Assembly: GCA_029245785.1 (NCBI GenBank) | Contig: JAQWOR010000010.1 | Coordinates: 1-64,000, forward strand | Origin: Polaribacter sp. | GTDB taxonomy: Bacteria; Bacteroidota; Bacteroidia; Flavobacteriales; Flavobacteriaceae | Direction of reading: 5' to 3' | Length of the DNA stretch: 64,000 nt | Shown: positions 52,355 through 60,313 of the stretch, one piece after another | Numbering within the stretch: position 1 is the stretch's first letter | How the letters are laid out: the number at the start of each line of letters is the position of its first letter | Notes under the pieces: generated by a model | The model's input: the letters and a program-made list of their open reading frames with translations, nothing else | Databases searched by the model: none | Told to the model about the DNA's origin: nothing | Position numbers and translations under genes: made by a program

Positions 52355-54400
52355 ATGAAAAATAAAATTTTATCAATTATAGCGGTTTTAACATTGTCTT
52401 TTTCTGCGACTGCACAAATAGACAGAAGTATACAACCAACGCCAGGACCTGCGCCTAGAGTAAAACTAGGCGATGCCACCACATTTACATTAAAAAATGG
52501 GTTGCATGTAATTATTGTAGAAAATCATAAACTACCAAGAGCTTCAGCAAGCTTAACCATAGATAATAAACCATATAGCGAAGGAAACAAAGCCGGGTTA
52601 TCTAGTATCATGGGAAGTTTACTAGGCAGAGGAACGCCTAGTATTACCAAAGATGATTTTAATGAAAAAGTAGATTACCTTGGTGCTCGAGTATCTTTTT
52701 ATAGCTCTGGTGCCAGTGCAAGTTCTTTAAAGAAATACTTTTCAGAAATTTTATCTTTAATGTCTGATGGCGTTAAAAATTCTCAATTCACACAAGAAGA
52801 ATTTGACAAAGAAATAAAAGTAACGTTAGACAATTTAAAATCTGGAGAAAAAAGTGTAACCGATATTGCAAGGCGTGTTGAAGATGTGTTAATCTATGGA
52901 AAAAACCACCCTTATGGAGAGTTCACTTCTAAGAAAAGTCTTAAAAACATTAGCCTACAAGATGTAAAAGACAATTTTAACACCTACTACAAACCCAATA
53001 ACAGCTATTTGATTATTGTTGGAGATATTGATACTAAAAAAATCAAAAAAGAGGTAAAACAATTGTTTGGAGACTGGACTAAAGGAACGATTCCTGCATA
53101 CACACTTCCAGAAACTAAAAACGCACCTCATACAGAAATTGATTTTATCAACATGTCAAATGCCGTACAGTCTGAAATTACAGTGGTAAATAATATCAAC
53201 CTAAAGTTAGGCGATGAAGATCTATACGCTGCTTTATTGGCCAATAAAATTCTTGGTGGTGGTGGTACCGCTCGTTTATTTATGAACTTACGTGAAGACA
53301 AAGCGTATACCTATGGGTCGTACTCTAGTGTTCGTCAAAGCAAATATGCAGGAACGTTTAGAGCAACGGCAAGTGTACGAAATATGGTAACGGATAGCGC
53401 TGTGGTAGAAATTCAAAAAGAAATCAACAAAATACGTTTCCAAAAAGTAACTGCAGAGGAGTTGAAAAATGCAAAAGCAGCCTACATTGGTTCTTTTGTC
53501 ATGAATGTTCAAAAACCAACTACTGCGGCTCGTTATGCATTAAATATTGCGCGGTATAACTTGCCAAAAGATTTTTACGAAAACTACTTAGCAAACATCA
53601 ATGCGGTAACTATAGAAGAAGCTCAAAATGCCGCACACAAGTACTTTAAAGGAAATAAAGCTCGGATCATTATTACAGGAAAAGGATCTGAAGTATTAAA
53701 AAACCTAGAAAAGTTGAACTACAACATCAATTATTTTGACAAAGAAGGAAACCCAACGGATAAACCCGAAATGAACATGCCAATTCCTAAGGGCTTAACT
53801 TCTGAAGCTGTAATAAACTCCTATTTTGAGGCTATTGGAGGAAAAGATAAGGTGGCTGCCGTAAAAACACTATTGATGAGTTCTAATGCAACAGTACAAG
53901 GAATGGCATTAAACTTAACAACTAAAATGGCTGCCCCAAACAAATCATCAATGGTGATTTCTGGAATGGGACAAGTGCTCTCAAAACAAGTTTTTAATGG
54001 AAAAACGGGATACACTGAAGGGCAAGGTCAACACAAAGAGATGACCGCTAAAGAACTCGCAAAAGCAACAGCAAGAACCTCTGTTTTTAAAGACAGCAAA
54101 TTCAAAACTGGAAAATTAGACAGAATAGAAAACCTTGAAGGCAAAAACGCGTATGTAGTTGTGTTGGACGACACAGAGATTTTTTACGATGTAGCATCTG
54201 GGTTAAAAATAAAAGAAGTTGTCACTTCAGAAGTAGGCGGAAAAACAGTAAAAACACCTACTGAGTTTTCTGACTACAAAGAGGTAAATGGAATACAGTT
54301 TCCTCATAAAATGACCCTATCAATGGGGCCAATGAAAATGGACTTTATTCTAACAGAAGTTAAAATTAACGAAGGGGTTTCTGACAAAGATTTTGAATAG
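52355..54400 (+). CDS. M16-family peptidase-like protein (non-catalytic partner)
   Basis: A 681-residue M16 homolog. Signal peptide MKNKILSIIAVLTLSFSATA. The first M16 domain (residues 40-440) has GLSSIMGSLLGRGT where the HxxEH zinc motif should be, so it should be inactive, while keeping the conserved YLIIVGDID stretch. A further C-terminal region (about 480-681) is rich in beta strands (YFEAIGGKDKVAAVKTLLM) and is not an M16 domain; it resembles outer-membrane-associated lipoprotein-carrier-like domains, unproven. Probably pairs with the preceding peptidase. Confidence 0.9.
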   Translation: MKNKILSIIAVLTLSFSATAQIDRSIQPTPGPAPRVKLGDATTFTLKNGLHVIIVENHKLPRASASLTIDNKPYSEGNKAGLSSIMGSLLGRGTPSITKDDFNEKVDYLGARVSFYSSGASASSLKKYFSEILSLMSDGVKNSQFTQEEFDKEIKVTLDNLKSGEKSVTDIARRVEDVLIYGKNHPYGEFTSKKSLKNISLQDVKDNFNTYYKPNNSYLIIVGDIDTKKIKKEVKQLFGDWTKGTIPAYTLPETKNAPHTEIDFINMSNAVQSEITVVNNINLKLGDEDLYAALLANKILGGGGTARLFMNLREDKAYTYGSYSSVRQSKYAGTFRATASVRNMVTDSAVVEIQKEINKIRFQKVTAEELKNAKAAYIGSFVMNVQKPTTAARYALNIARYNLPKDFYENYLANINAVTIEEAQNAAHKYFKGNKARIIITGKGSEVLKNLEKLNYNINYFDKEGNPTDKPEMNMPIPKGLTSEAVINSYFEAIGGKDKVAAVKTLLMSSNATVQGMALNLTTKMAAPNKSSMVISGMGQVLSKQVFNGKTGYTEGQGQHKEMTAKELAKATARTSVFKDSKFKTGKLDRIENLEGKNAYVVVLDDTEIFYDVASGLKIKEVVTSEVGGKTVKTPTEFSDYKEVNGIQFPHKMTLSMGPMKMDFILTEVKINEGVSDKDFE

Positions 54401-54425
54401 TTTTTAGAAACAGAATAAAAGAATT

Positions 54426-54461
54426 AAAAGAGTCAAGACATTTCTGTTTTGGCTCTTTTTT
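54426..54461 (+). terminator. Terminator of the M16 pair
   Basis: Imperfect stem AAAGAG...CTCTTT with internal G-T and T-G pairs, then a T tract, 25 bases past the second M16 stop. Confidence 0.65.
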
Positions 54462-54485
54462 TAGTGGTGTAGCAAAGGCATTTTC

Positions 54486-54518
54486 AGACCTACAAGGTTT
54501 TGAAAACCTTGCAGGTCT
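54486..54518. repeat. Near-perfect palindromic element
   Basis: 33 bases, AGACCTACAAGGTTTTG followed by AAAACCTTGCAGGTCT, palindromic except for one position per arm. This resembles a common Bacteroidota intergenic palindrome. It lies in the convergent gap between the M16 and EamA genes and could form a cruciform or RNA hairpin. Confidence 0.75.
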
Positions 54519-54542
54519 TGGAAATATTAAAACGATATGACC

Positions 54543-55415
54543 TCATTTCTTTTTATTGACCAAATACACGCCAGCCAAAATAACACCGGCGGCTAATAAT
54601 TGAATTGCACTTAATTTTTCTCCATCTATACTACCCCATAGTACCGCAACAATAGGAATTAAATACGTTACCGATGATGAAAAAACAGGTGTAGAAATGT
54701 GTACCAATTTATTAAACAATACTTTTGCTATTCCTGTACCAACTACAGATAAAACGACAACATAACCTAAAGCAGAAGTGGTTGTAGTATTGATTTCAAA
54801 AGAGCTAAAAAAGCCCGAAAAAGCGAGCACTAAAAACGCTGGAATAATCAATAATAAAAAGTTTCCCGTAGTAATTGCCAAGGCGCTTACATCTGATAAA
54901 TATTTCTTTACAATATTCACATTAAATGCATACCCAACAGAGGCTATTAAAATTAAAATCGCATACCAATAATTCTGAGTAGGATTTAATGCTGCGCCTT
55001 TTAAAATTAAAATCACGGTACCGATCAATCCCACCAAAATACCTGTCAATTGCTTTCTGTTAAATCTAAAACCAAAAACAAGCGCCCCAAAAATAAAGGT
55101 GTTAAACGGAGTAAATGAATTTAAAATAGACGCGATAGAACTATCTATTTTCACAATCGAAAAAGCAAAGAGAAAAGCAGGAAAAAAGGTGCCCAAAGCA
55201 GCCGTTATTGCAATGTATTTCCAATGTCTTTTTTTGATTTGTTGTAGACTTTTAAATCCCATCAATAATAAAAACACAGCCGTAATTAACATCCGAAGAG
55301 CTCCTAATTGAATTGGTGTTAAACCAATCAATGCTTTTTTCATTAAAATAAAAGAACTTCCCCAAATAAGAGAAAGCACTAATAGGTATCCCCATTTTTG
55401 TTGTTGATTATTCAT
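54543..55415 (-). CDS. EamA-family (DMT) membrane transporter
   Basis: A 290-residue, ten-helix transporter of the drug/metabolite superfamily with two EamA repeats (LVLSLIWGSSFILMKKALIGLTPIQLG and GYAFNVNIVKKYLSD). Ends SVVGTGIAKVLFNKLV, then IPIVAVLWGSIDGEKL. The ATG at 55415 is preferred over a GTG eight codons earlier. Substrate unknown. Confidence 0.9.
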   Translation of the reverse strand: MNNQQQKWGYLLVLSLIWGSSFILMKKALIGLTPIQLGALRMLITAVFLLLMGFKSLQQIKKRHWKYIAITAALGTFFPAFLFAFSIVKIDSSIASILNSFTPFNTFIFGALVFGFRFNRKQLTGILVGLIGTVILILKGAALNPTQNYWYAILILIASVGYAFNVNIVKKYLSDVSALAITTGNFLLLIIPAFLVLAFSGFFSSFEINTTTTSALGYVVVLSVVGTGIAKVLFNKLVHISTPVFSSSVTYLIPIVAVLWGSIDGEKLSAIQLLAAGVILAGVYLVNKKK

Positions 55416-55515
55416 AGGTTTTTGTGCAAACAGCAGCACAAAAATCGTATAATTATATGGTTTTTAATCATTTTTTTGATAAGTTTGCGTTATTAATCTA
55501 TCATTTAAACCAATT

Positions 55516-56186
55516 ATGAAATTTCAAAAAATTATAGGCCTATTTATAATAGCTTCAATTGCCTTAACCGCTTGTAAAAACACATCTACAAAAATCGATG
55601 TTAAAAAAGAAAGTGCTGCTGTAAACACTCAAAAAGTAACACTTGCCATTTCTGGAATGACTTGTGAAATTGGCTGTGCAAAAACAATTCAATCTAAATT
55701 GTCTAAAAAGAAGGCATCGCTTCTGCAAAAGTTGTTTTTAAAGACAGCCTAGCGCTCGTAGAATTTGATGCTGACAAAATTTCTAAAACAGAGATCATTG
55801 CTTTTGTAGAAGGAATTGCAGGTGGAGACTTATACAAAGCTACTGAAACCACTAAAAAAGCAACCGCTTGCAAAGCAGATTGTAAAAAAGAATGCTGCGC
55901 TAACAAAGATAAAGAAGCTTGTACAAAAAAGTGCGACGGTAAAGATAAAGCTGCTTGTAAAAAAGCCTGTGATGCTAAAAAAGCAAGCTGTAGCAAAGAC
56001 AAGAAGTCATGTACTGAAAAATGTGACGGTAAAGACAAAGATGCTTGTAAAAAAGCCTGTGATGCCAAAAAAGCGGAATGTAAAAAAGAAGACTGCACTA
56101 ACAAAGACAAGAAGTCATGTACAAAAAAATGTGACGGTAAAGACAAAGCGGCTTGTAAAAAAGCCTGCGATGCTAAAAAAGCCTAG
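55516..56186 (+). pseudogene. Heavy-metal-associated lipoprotein with cysteine-rich repeats, frameshifted
   Basis: The first frame (55516-55752) encodes a lipoprotein signal (MKFQKIIGLFIIASIALTAC) and the start of an HMA metal-binding domain (VTLAISGMTCEIGCAKTIQSKLSKK). A run of five A at 55705-55709 then shifts the frame. Adding one A gives KKEGIASAKVVFKDSLALVEF, the continuation of the HMA domain, open to a TAG at 56184-56186. The tail has 19 cysteines in about 105 residues, with three repeats of CDGKDKAACKKACDAKKA. It looks like a metal-storage or buffering protein. Whether the break is a true mutation, phase variation, programmed slippage or an assembly error cannot be decided here. Confidence 0.85.
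55932..56182 (+). repeat. Three tandem cysteine-rich coding repeats
   Basis: Units of about 52 bases starting TGYGACGGTAAAGA at 55932, 56022 and 56130 (90 and 108 bases apart). Each encodes CDGKDKxACKKACDAKKA. The units are nearly identical, suggesting recent expansion. Confidence 0.8.
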
Positions 56187-56191
56187 AAGCT

Positions 56192-56746
56192 TTAATCGCT
56201 CCACTCTAAGGTTTCCATCAATCGGACAATGTCTTTTTTGATATAGTGTACTGCCGGTAAAATAGAATCGTAATTGGGTTTGGTATAAAAATACAAAGCT
56301 CCTTTTACAAAATGAGCGGTACTATCTGTCAGGTGAAATTGAATTTGCGAAGCTGCATTTCCATAAATTTCATGCAGCGTTCCAAAAACTCTTTTTTCAA
56401 CATCTGAAAAATCTTGCGTTTCTATTTGTTCTGCTTTTACAGTGTGCTTAAAAACCAATTTTTCAGATTCTATAAGCAGTTCTTTTAGGTTGTTTTTTAC
56501 CGGCCTGTACGTAATCTTTATAGATGCTTTTAAATTGGGGTAATTAATTTCCATCCAATAATTAGCTTGTTCTACCAGCACTGCGTGTGTAGAGGCTTCA
56601 AAAGCATAAGGCTTGTCTGCTTTTGTCTTTTGATAGCTTGCTGTGGGGTACGATAAGTTTAAATATGCTTTTGGCTTTGGCAACACCTCTTCTTTGCATG
56701 AAATGAGCGTGCCCCCAAGAATAAGTAGAAATATCCAATTACGCAT
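56192..56746 (-). CDS. gldD: Gliding motility lipoprotein GldD
   Basis: A 184-residue GldD protein with lipoprotein signal MRNWIFLLILGGTLISC. Conserved stretches: PKPKAYLNLSYPTASYQ, YWMEINYPNLKASIKITYRPVKNN, FHLTDSTAHFVKGALYFYTKPNYDSILPAVHYI. Required for gliding in Flavobacterium johnsoniae. Its start overlaps the end of gldE by eight bases. Confidence 0.94.
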   Translation of the reverse strand: MRNWIFLLILGGTLISCKEEVLPKPKAYLNLSYPTASYQKTKADKPYAFEASTHAVLVEQANYWMEINYPNLKASIKITYRPVKNNLKELLIESEKLVFKHTVKAEQIETQDFSDVEKRVFGTLHEIYGNAASQIQFHLTDSTAHFVKGALYFYTKPNYDSILPAVHYIKKDIVRLMETLEWSD

Positions 56747-58082
56747 TTTTTCGAGTTGCTTTTACTTGTTTAATACGTTTTCTATCTAACGCCTCTACTG
56801 TAAACGTATAGTCGGCAAAGTTTATTTTCTCTCCTTTTTTAGGGAATTTTCCTGAAACCTCTAAAATGAATCCTGCCAAGGTTTCTGACGCTCCTTTTTC
56901 TTCTTCAAAAATAGCTTCGTCTTCTACATCCAATACTTTACAAAAATCTTTAATGGTTGTTTTGCCATCAAAAACATAATTGTTTTTATCTAATTTTGAA
57001 TACGACAAATCTTCATCATCAAACTCATCACTGATGTCTCCAACAATTTCTTCAATAACATCTTCTAAGGTTACTATTCCGCTGGTTCCTCCATATTCAT
57101 CAACTACAATTGCCAAGTGATTTTTTTTCTCTTGAAACTCACTTAACAAGTCGTCTAATTTTTTGTTTTCTGGTACAAAGAAGGGCGCTCTTAGTAACTT
57201 TTGCCATTTAAAATCGGCTTTGTTTAAATGCGCCAATAAATCTTTGGCGTATAAAACTCCCACAATGGTATCAATAGATTCATGGTAGACCGGGTTTCTA
57301 GAATAGCCCTTTTTAATGATTTGTGCCAATACATTTTTATACGATTCCTCATCAGAAATTGCAAAAATATCTATTCGAGGTTTCATGATTTGTACCGTTT
57401 CCGTATTCCCAAAACTAACAATTCCTTCTAATATTTTTTGTTCATCTTTTGTGGTTCCATCATCAGAAGTTAACTCTAATGCTTGCGATAGTTTTTCTAC
57501 AGAAAACCGATTTGTTTTCCCTCCAAGTCTTTTTTCTACAACGCCTGTTAAACGAGTTAAAGGCAAACTCAACGGAGTTAATAATGTACTTAAAACAGCT
57601 ATTGGCTTTGCCATCAACTTAGAAAATTGCAACGAATTTCTTGTGGCATATACTTTGGGCAACACTTCTCCAAAAAGTAAAATTAAGAACGTTACTAAAA
57701 CAACTTCAATACTAAATTTAACAATATGGGTTGAGATTGAAATAATCCCCCAATCAATACTTACATCTTTACCTTCAAAGACAAACTCTCCTAAAGAGGC
57801 AAACAACAATACAATTAAGATATTGATAAAGTTATTTGTAATTAAAATAGTAGCTAATAATTTTTTGGGTTGTTGTAACAATTTTACAACTACGCTTTTC
57901 CCTTTTGTCTTTTCCGACTGCTCGTCTAATATTGTTTGTGACAGCGAAAAAAAAGCGACTTCTGTTCCAGAAATCAATGCAGAACATATCAATAAAAAAA
58001 TTAATATGATACCGTTAATCGTAATCAGCAAATTAAAGCTGGCGGCAAATAAAAAGGTGGTACTCGCGGGATCTGGATCCAA
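56739..58082 (-). CDS. gldE: Gliding motility protein GldE (CNNM/CBS-domain transporter homolog)
   Basis: A 447-residue membrane protein of the CNNM/HlyC-CorC group: N-terminal DUF21 transmembrane domain (ICSALISGTEVAFFSLS), two CBS domains in the middle (MKPRIDIFAISDEES, then LAIVVDEYGGTSGIVTLEDVIEEIVGDISDEFDDED) and a CorC/HlyC C-terminal domain. It begins at TTG 58082 (MDPDPAS); no ATG precedes the first helix and a stop lies two codons upstream. It follows ssb by 18 bases and overlaps gldD. Confidence 0.92.
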   Translation of the reverse strand: MDPDPASTTFLFAASFNLLITINGIILIFLLICSALISGTEVAFFSLSQTILDEQSEKTKGKSVVVKLLQQPKKLLATILITNNFINILIVLLFASLGEFVFEGKDVSIDWGIISISTHIVKFSIEVVLVTFLILLFGEVLPKVYATRNSLQFSKLMAKPIAVLSTLLTPLSLPLTRLTGVVEKRLGGKTNRFSVEKLSQALELTSDDGTTKDEQKILEGIVSFGNTETVQIMKPRIDIFAISDEESYKNVLAQIIKKGYSRNPVYHESIDTIVGVLYAKDLLAHLNKADFKWQKLLRAPFFVPENKKLDDLLSEFQEKKNHLAIVVDEYGGTSGIVTLEDVIEEIVGDISDEFDDEDLSYSKLDKNNYVFDGKTTIKDFCKVLDVEDEAIFEEEKGASETLAGFILEVSGKFPKKGEKINFADYTFTVEALDRKRIKQVKATRKNA

Positions 58083-58100
58083 ATTTTAAAATTTTAATTG

Positions 58101-58526
58101 CTAAAATGGTAAGTCATCATTTTCATCTACAGGGCTATCTGCACCAACATTCTTTTGTTTGTCTGCTACTGGAGGTCCGCTTTCTGAATTTTTTTTAGTA
58201 GACAAGAAAGTCATGTCAACAACATGAATTTCTGTGGTGTATCTTTTCTGCCCCTCTTGCTCCCACTGTCTGGTTTTAATCCTTCCTTCGCAATATACTT
58301 TATCGCCTTTGCTTAAATATTTTTCGCAAATTTCAGCTAGTTTATTCCGAACAACAACGTTATGCCATTCTGTATTTGTAACTTTTGCTCCTGTTTGTTT
58401 GTTGGTATAGCTTTCATTGGTGGCAATTGGAAACCTTCCAATAGAGTTTCCTCCATCAAAATAGTGCATTTTTACTTCGTCTCCCAAATGCCCAATGAGC
58501 ATTACTTTATTTAGTGTTCCTGCCAT
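58101..58526 (-). CDS. ssb: Single-stranded DNA-binding protein
   Basis: SSB of 141 residues: GTLNKVMLIGHLGDEVKMHY, TEWHNVVVRNKLAEICEKYLSKGDKVYCEGRI, and the acidic C-terminal tip ENDDLPF that binds partner proteins. The ATG at 58526 gives MAGTLNKV. Between mutY and gldE in the conserved Bacteroidota cluster. Confidence 0.95.
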   Translation of the reverse strand: MAGTLNKVMLIGHLGDEVKMHYFDGGNSIGRFPIATNESYTNKQTGAKVTNTEWHNVVVRNKLAEICEKYLSKGDKVYCEGRIKTRQWEQEGQKRYTTEIHVVDMTFLSTKKNSESGPPVADKQKNVGADSPVDENDDLPF

Positions 58527-58567
58527 AATCAACAATCGTTATTCAACAATCAAATGTACTAAAAATA

Positions 58568-59611
58568 TCAATGTGACGGATTGAAGTCTTTTAAAAAGTT
58601 TGCAATTAAAACAGGAACAGGATACTTATTTACTGCCGACCATGAAATCATTGATTGTTCTAAACTAGCCACTGTTACAATCCAAAATTTTGTATACAAG
58701 TGCTGATGCGAAAGTTTATGAACAATTTCCTTTTCATTAAAGAGCGATATTTGATATTTTTTTAACGGTAATTGGTTGAATTTTTCAGAAACAACAAGCG
58801 CTGTTTCATCAATACTTTTCTCTGATTCTAGCACCGGAAATTCATACAGTCCTTGCCAAATTCCTTTTCCTTTGCGTTCGTTTAAAACGGTTTCTTTACG
58901 GTCTGTAAGGATTACTAAGTAATTAAAATAACGTTTCCGAACCTTGATCTTCTTTTCTTTTACCGGCAATTTCTTAATCTGTACTTTCTCTAACGCAACA
59001 CAACTTTCATTCAACGGGCAAGTGGCACATAATGGGTTTTGAGGTTTGCAATGCAAGGCTCCAAAATCCATTATTGCTTGATTGTGCGTTCCTGGTTTTT
59101 TTACATCAATTAATGTTTGCGCCAGTTCTTTAAATTCTTTGACTCCTTTTGATGAATTTATAGGCGTGTCAATACCAAAATAACGCGCTAAAACTCTGTA
59201 CACATTCCCATCAACAACTGCTTCTGGTAAATCAAAACAAATAGATGAAATGGCAGAAGCTGTATAATCTCCCACTCCTTTTAGTTTTTTAATCTCATCA
59301 TAGGTCGTTGGAAAAACACCTTGTAGTTCGTTTGCAATGTATTTTGCAGAATGGTGTAAATTTCTAGCACGAGAGTAATATCCTAATCCCTGCCAGAGCT
59401 TTAACACCTCTGATTCTGCTGCATTTGCAAGGCCAAAAACCGTTGGAAACTCTTCTGTAAACCTTAGGTAGTAAGACAATCCTTGGTTAACGCGTGTTTG
59501 TTGCAACATGATTTCTGACAGCCAAATAAAATAGGGGTTTTTCGTTTTTCGCCAAGGCAAATCACGATTATTTTGTAAATACCAGTCAATTAATCTATTA
59601 GAAAATTTCAT
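58568..59611 (-). CDS. mutY: A/G-specific adenine DNA glycosylase MutY
   Basis: A 347-residue glycosylase removing A opposite 8-oxoG. HhH motif LKGVGDYTASAIS (110-122), catalytic glutamate E33 in SEIMLQQT, catalytic aspartate D134 in VVDGNVYRVL, and the iron-sulfur cluster cysteines C188, C195, C198, C204. A C-terminal NUDIX-like 8-oxoG-recognition domain follows. The ATG at 59611 gives the usual MKFSNRLIDWY. Confidence 0.95.
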   Translation of the reverse strand: MKFSNRLIDWYLQNNRDLPWRKTKNPYFIWLSEIMLQQTRVNQGLSYYLRFTEEFPTVFGLANAAESEVLKLWQGLGYYSRARNLHHSAKYIANELQGVFPTTYDEIKKLKGVGDYTASAISSICFDLPEAVVDGNVYRVLARYFGIDTPINSSKGVKEFKELAQTLIDVKKPGTHNQAIMDFGALHCKPQNPLCATCPLNESCVALEKVQIKKLPVKEKKIKVRKRYFNYLVILTDRKETVLNERKGKGIWQGLYEFPVLESEKSIDETALVVSEKFNQLPLKKYQISLFNEKEIVHKLSHQHLYTKFWIVTVASLEQSMISWSAVNKYPVPVLIANFLKDFNPSH

Positions 59612-59671
59612 TTTTAAAAACTTACTGCAATAGTACATCATATTATTCACATAATTTTAAGCAATTCATTT

Positions 59672-59700
59672 TTTGGAATAGATTAATTATCATATCTTTG
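59672..59700 (+). promoter_or_regulatory. Promoter of the HU gene
   Basis: TTTG at 59672-59675, a 17-base spacer and TATCTTTG at 59693-59700, 39 bases before the HU start. A textbook Bacteroidota match. Confidence 0.75.
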
Positions 59701-59739
59701 CAGCCGCAATTTATAAAGATAAACAGTTAAATATATAAC

Positions 59740-60030
59740 ATGACAAAAGCAGATATCGTATCGAAAATTTCAGATAAATCTGGAATTGAAAAGGCAGATG
59801 TTTTAGCAACAGTTGAAGCATTTATGAGTGAAGTTAAGGATGCATTAGAAAATGGAGACAATGTATACTTAAGAGGTTTTGGTAGTTTTATCATCAAAAC
59901 TAGAGCAGAAAAAACAGGTAGAAATATTTCTAAAAATACCACTATCAAAATTCCTGCACATAATATCCCTGCTTTTAAACCAGCTAAAACTTTTACCGAA
60001 GGGGTAAAAAGTAACGTATTAGTAAAGTAA
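59740..60030 (+). CDS. HU-family DNA-binding protein
   Basis: A 96-residue nucleoid protein: MTKADIVSKISDKSGIEKADV, VYLRGFGSFIIKTRAEKTGRN, PAHNIPAFKPAKTFTEGVK. Matches HU/IHF. Divergent from mutY. A 29-residue basic protein gene lies 49 bases downstream. Confidence 0.95.
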   Translation: MTKADIVSKISDKSGIEKADVLATVEAFMSEVKDALENGDNVYLRGFGSFIIKTRAEKTGRNISKNTTIKIPAHNIPAFKPAKTFTEGVKSNVLVK

Positions 60031-60079
60031 TAACAGTATTCATCAAAACCTTTTTTAGGTTTTTAAAACAAGTTAAATT

Positions 60080-60169
60080 ATGCCAAGTGGTAAAAAAAGA
60101 AAGAGAGCTAAAATCTCTACACACAAACGTAAAAAAAGAGCGAGAGCAAACAGACATAAGAAAAAGTAA
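60080..60169 (+). CDS. 29-residue highly basic protein
   Basis: MPSGKKRKRAKISTHKRKKR followed by ARANRHKKK: 29 residues with 18 basic ones. This short protein recurs between HU and RNase G in Flavobacteriia; I recognise it as conserved but cannot name it with certainty. It may be a small ribosomal protein (a bTHX-like candidate) or an RNA-binding factor. A hairpin overlaps its stop. Confidence 0.8.
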   Translation: MPSGKKRKRAKISTHKRKKRARANRHKKK

Positions 60170-60187
60170 GTTATAACTTACTTTTTC
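60161..60187 (+). terminator. Terminator after the 29-residue gene
   Basis: Perfect stem AAAAAGTAAGTT/AACTTACTTTTT around a 2-base loop, followed by T residues; it overlaps the stop codon. Confidence 0.75.
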
Positions 60188-60313
60188 TTAGCTTTGCTTA
60201 GCAAACTAAAAATGTTCATTGACAAGAAGTTTAAACACTTCATACAGGCAAAAACCCTGTAACATTATTTTAACCATCTACACAATTCTGTGTAGTATAA
60301 AACCAAATTCAGA

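Noticed and set aside
55703..56146. Long minus-strand open frame opposite the cysteine-rich repeat region
   Set aside because: It is a shadow caused by the repetitive composition of the plus-strand gene; the translation is low-complexity and repeats in step with the cysteine units.
55816..56241. Plus-strand open frame in a third phase over the cysteine repeats
   Set aside because: The frame that continues the HMA domain and keeps the cysteine pattern is a different one; this is another shadow.
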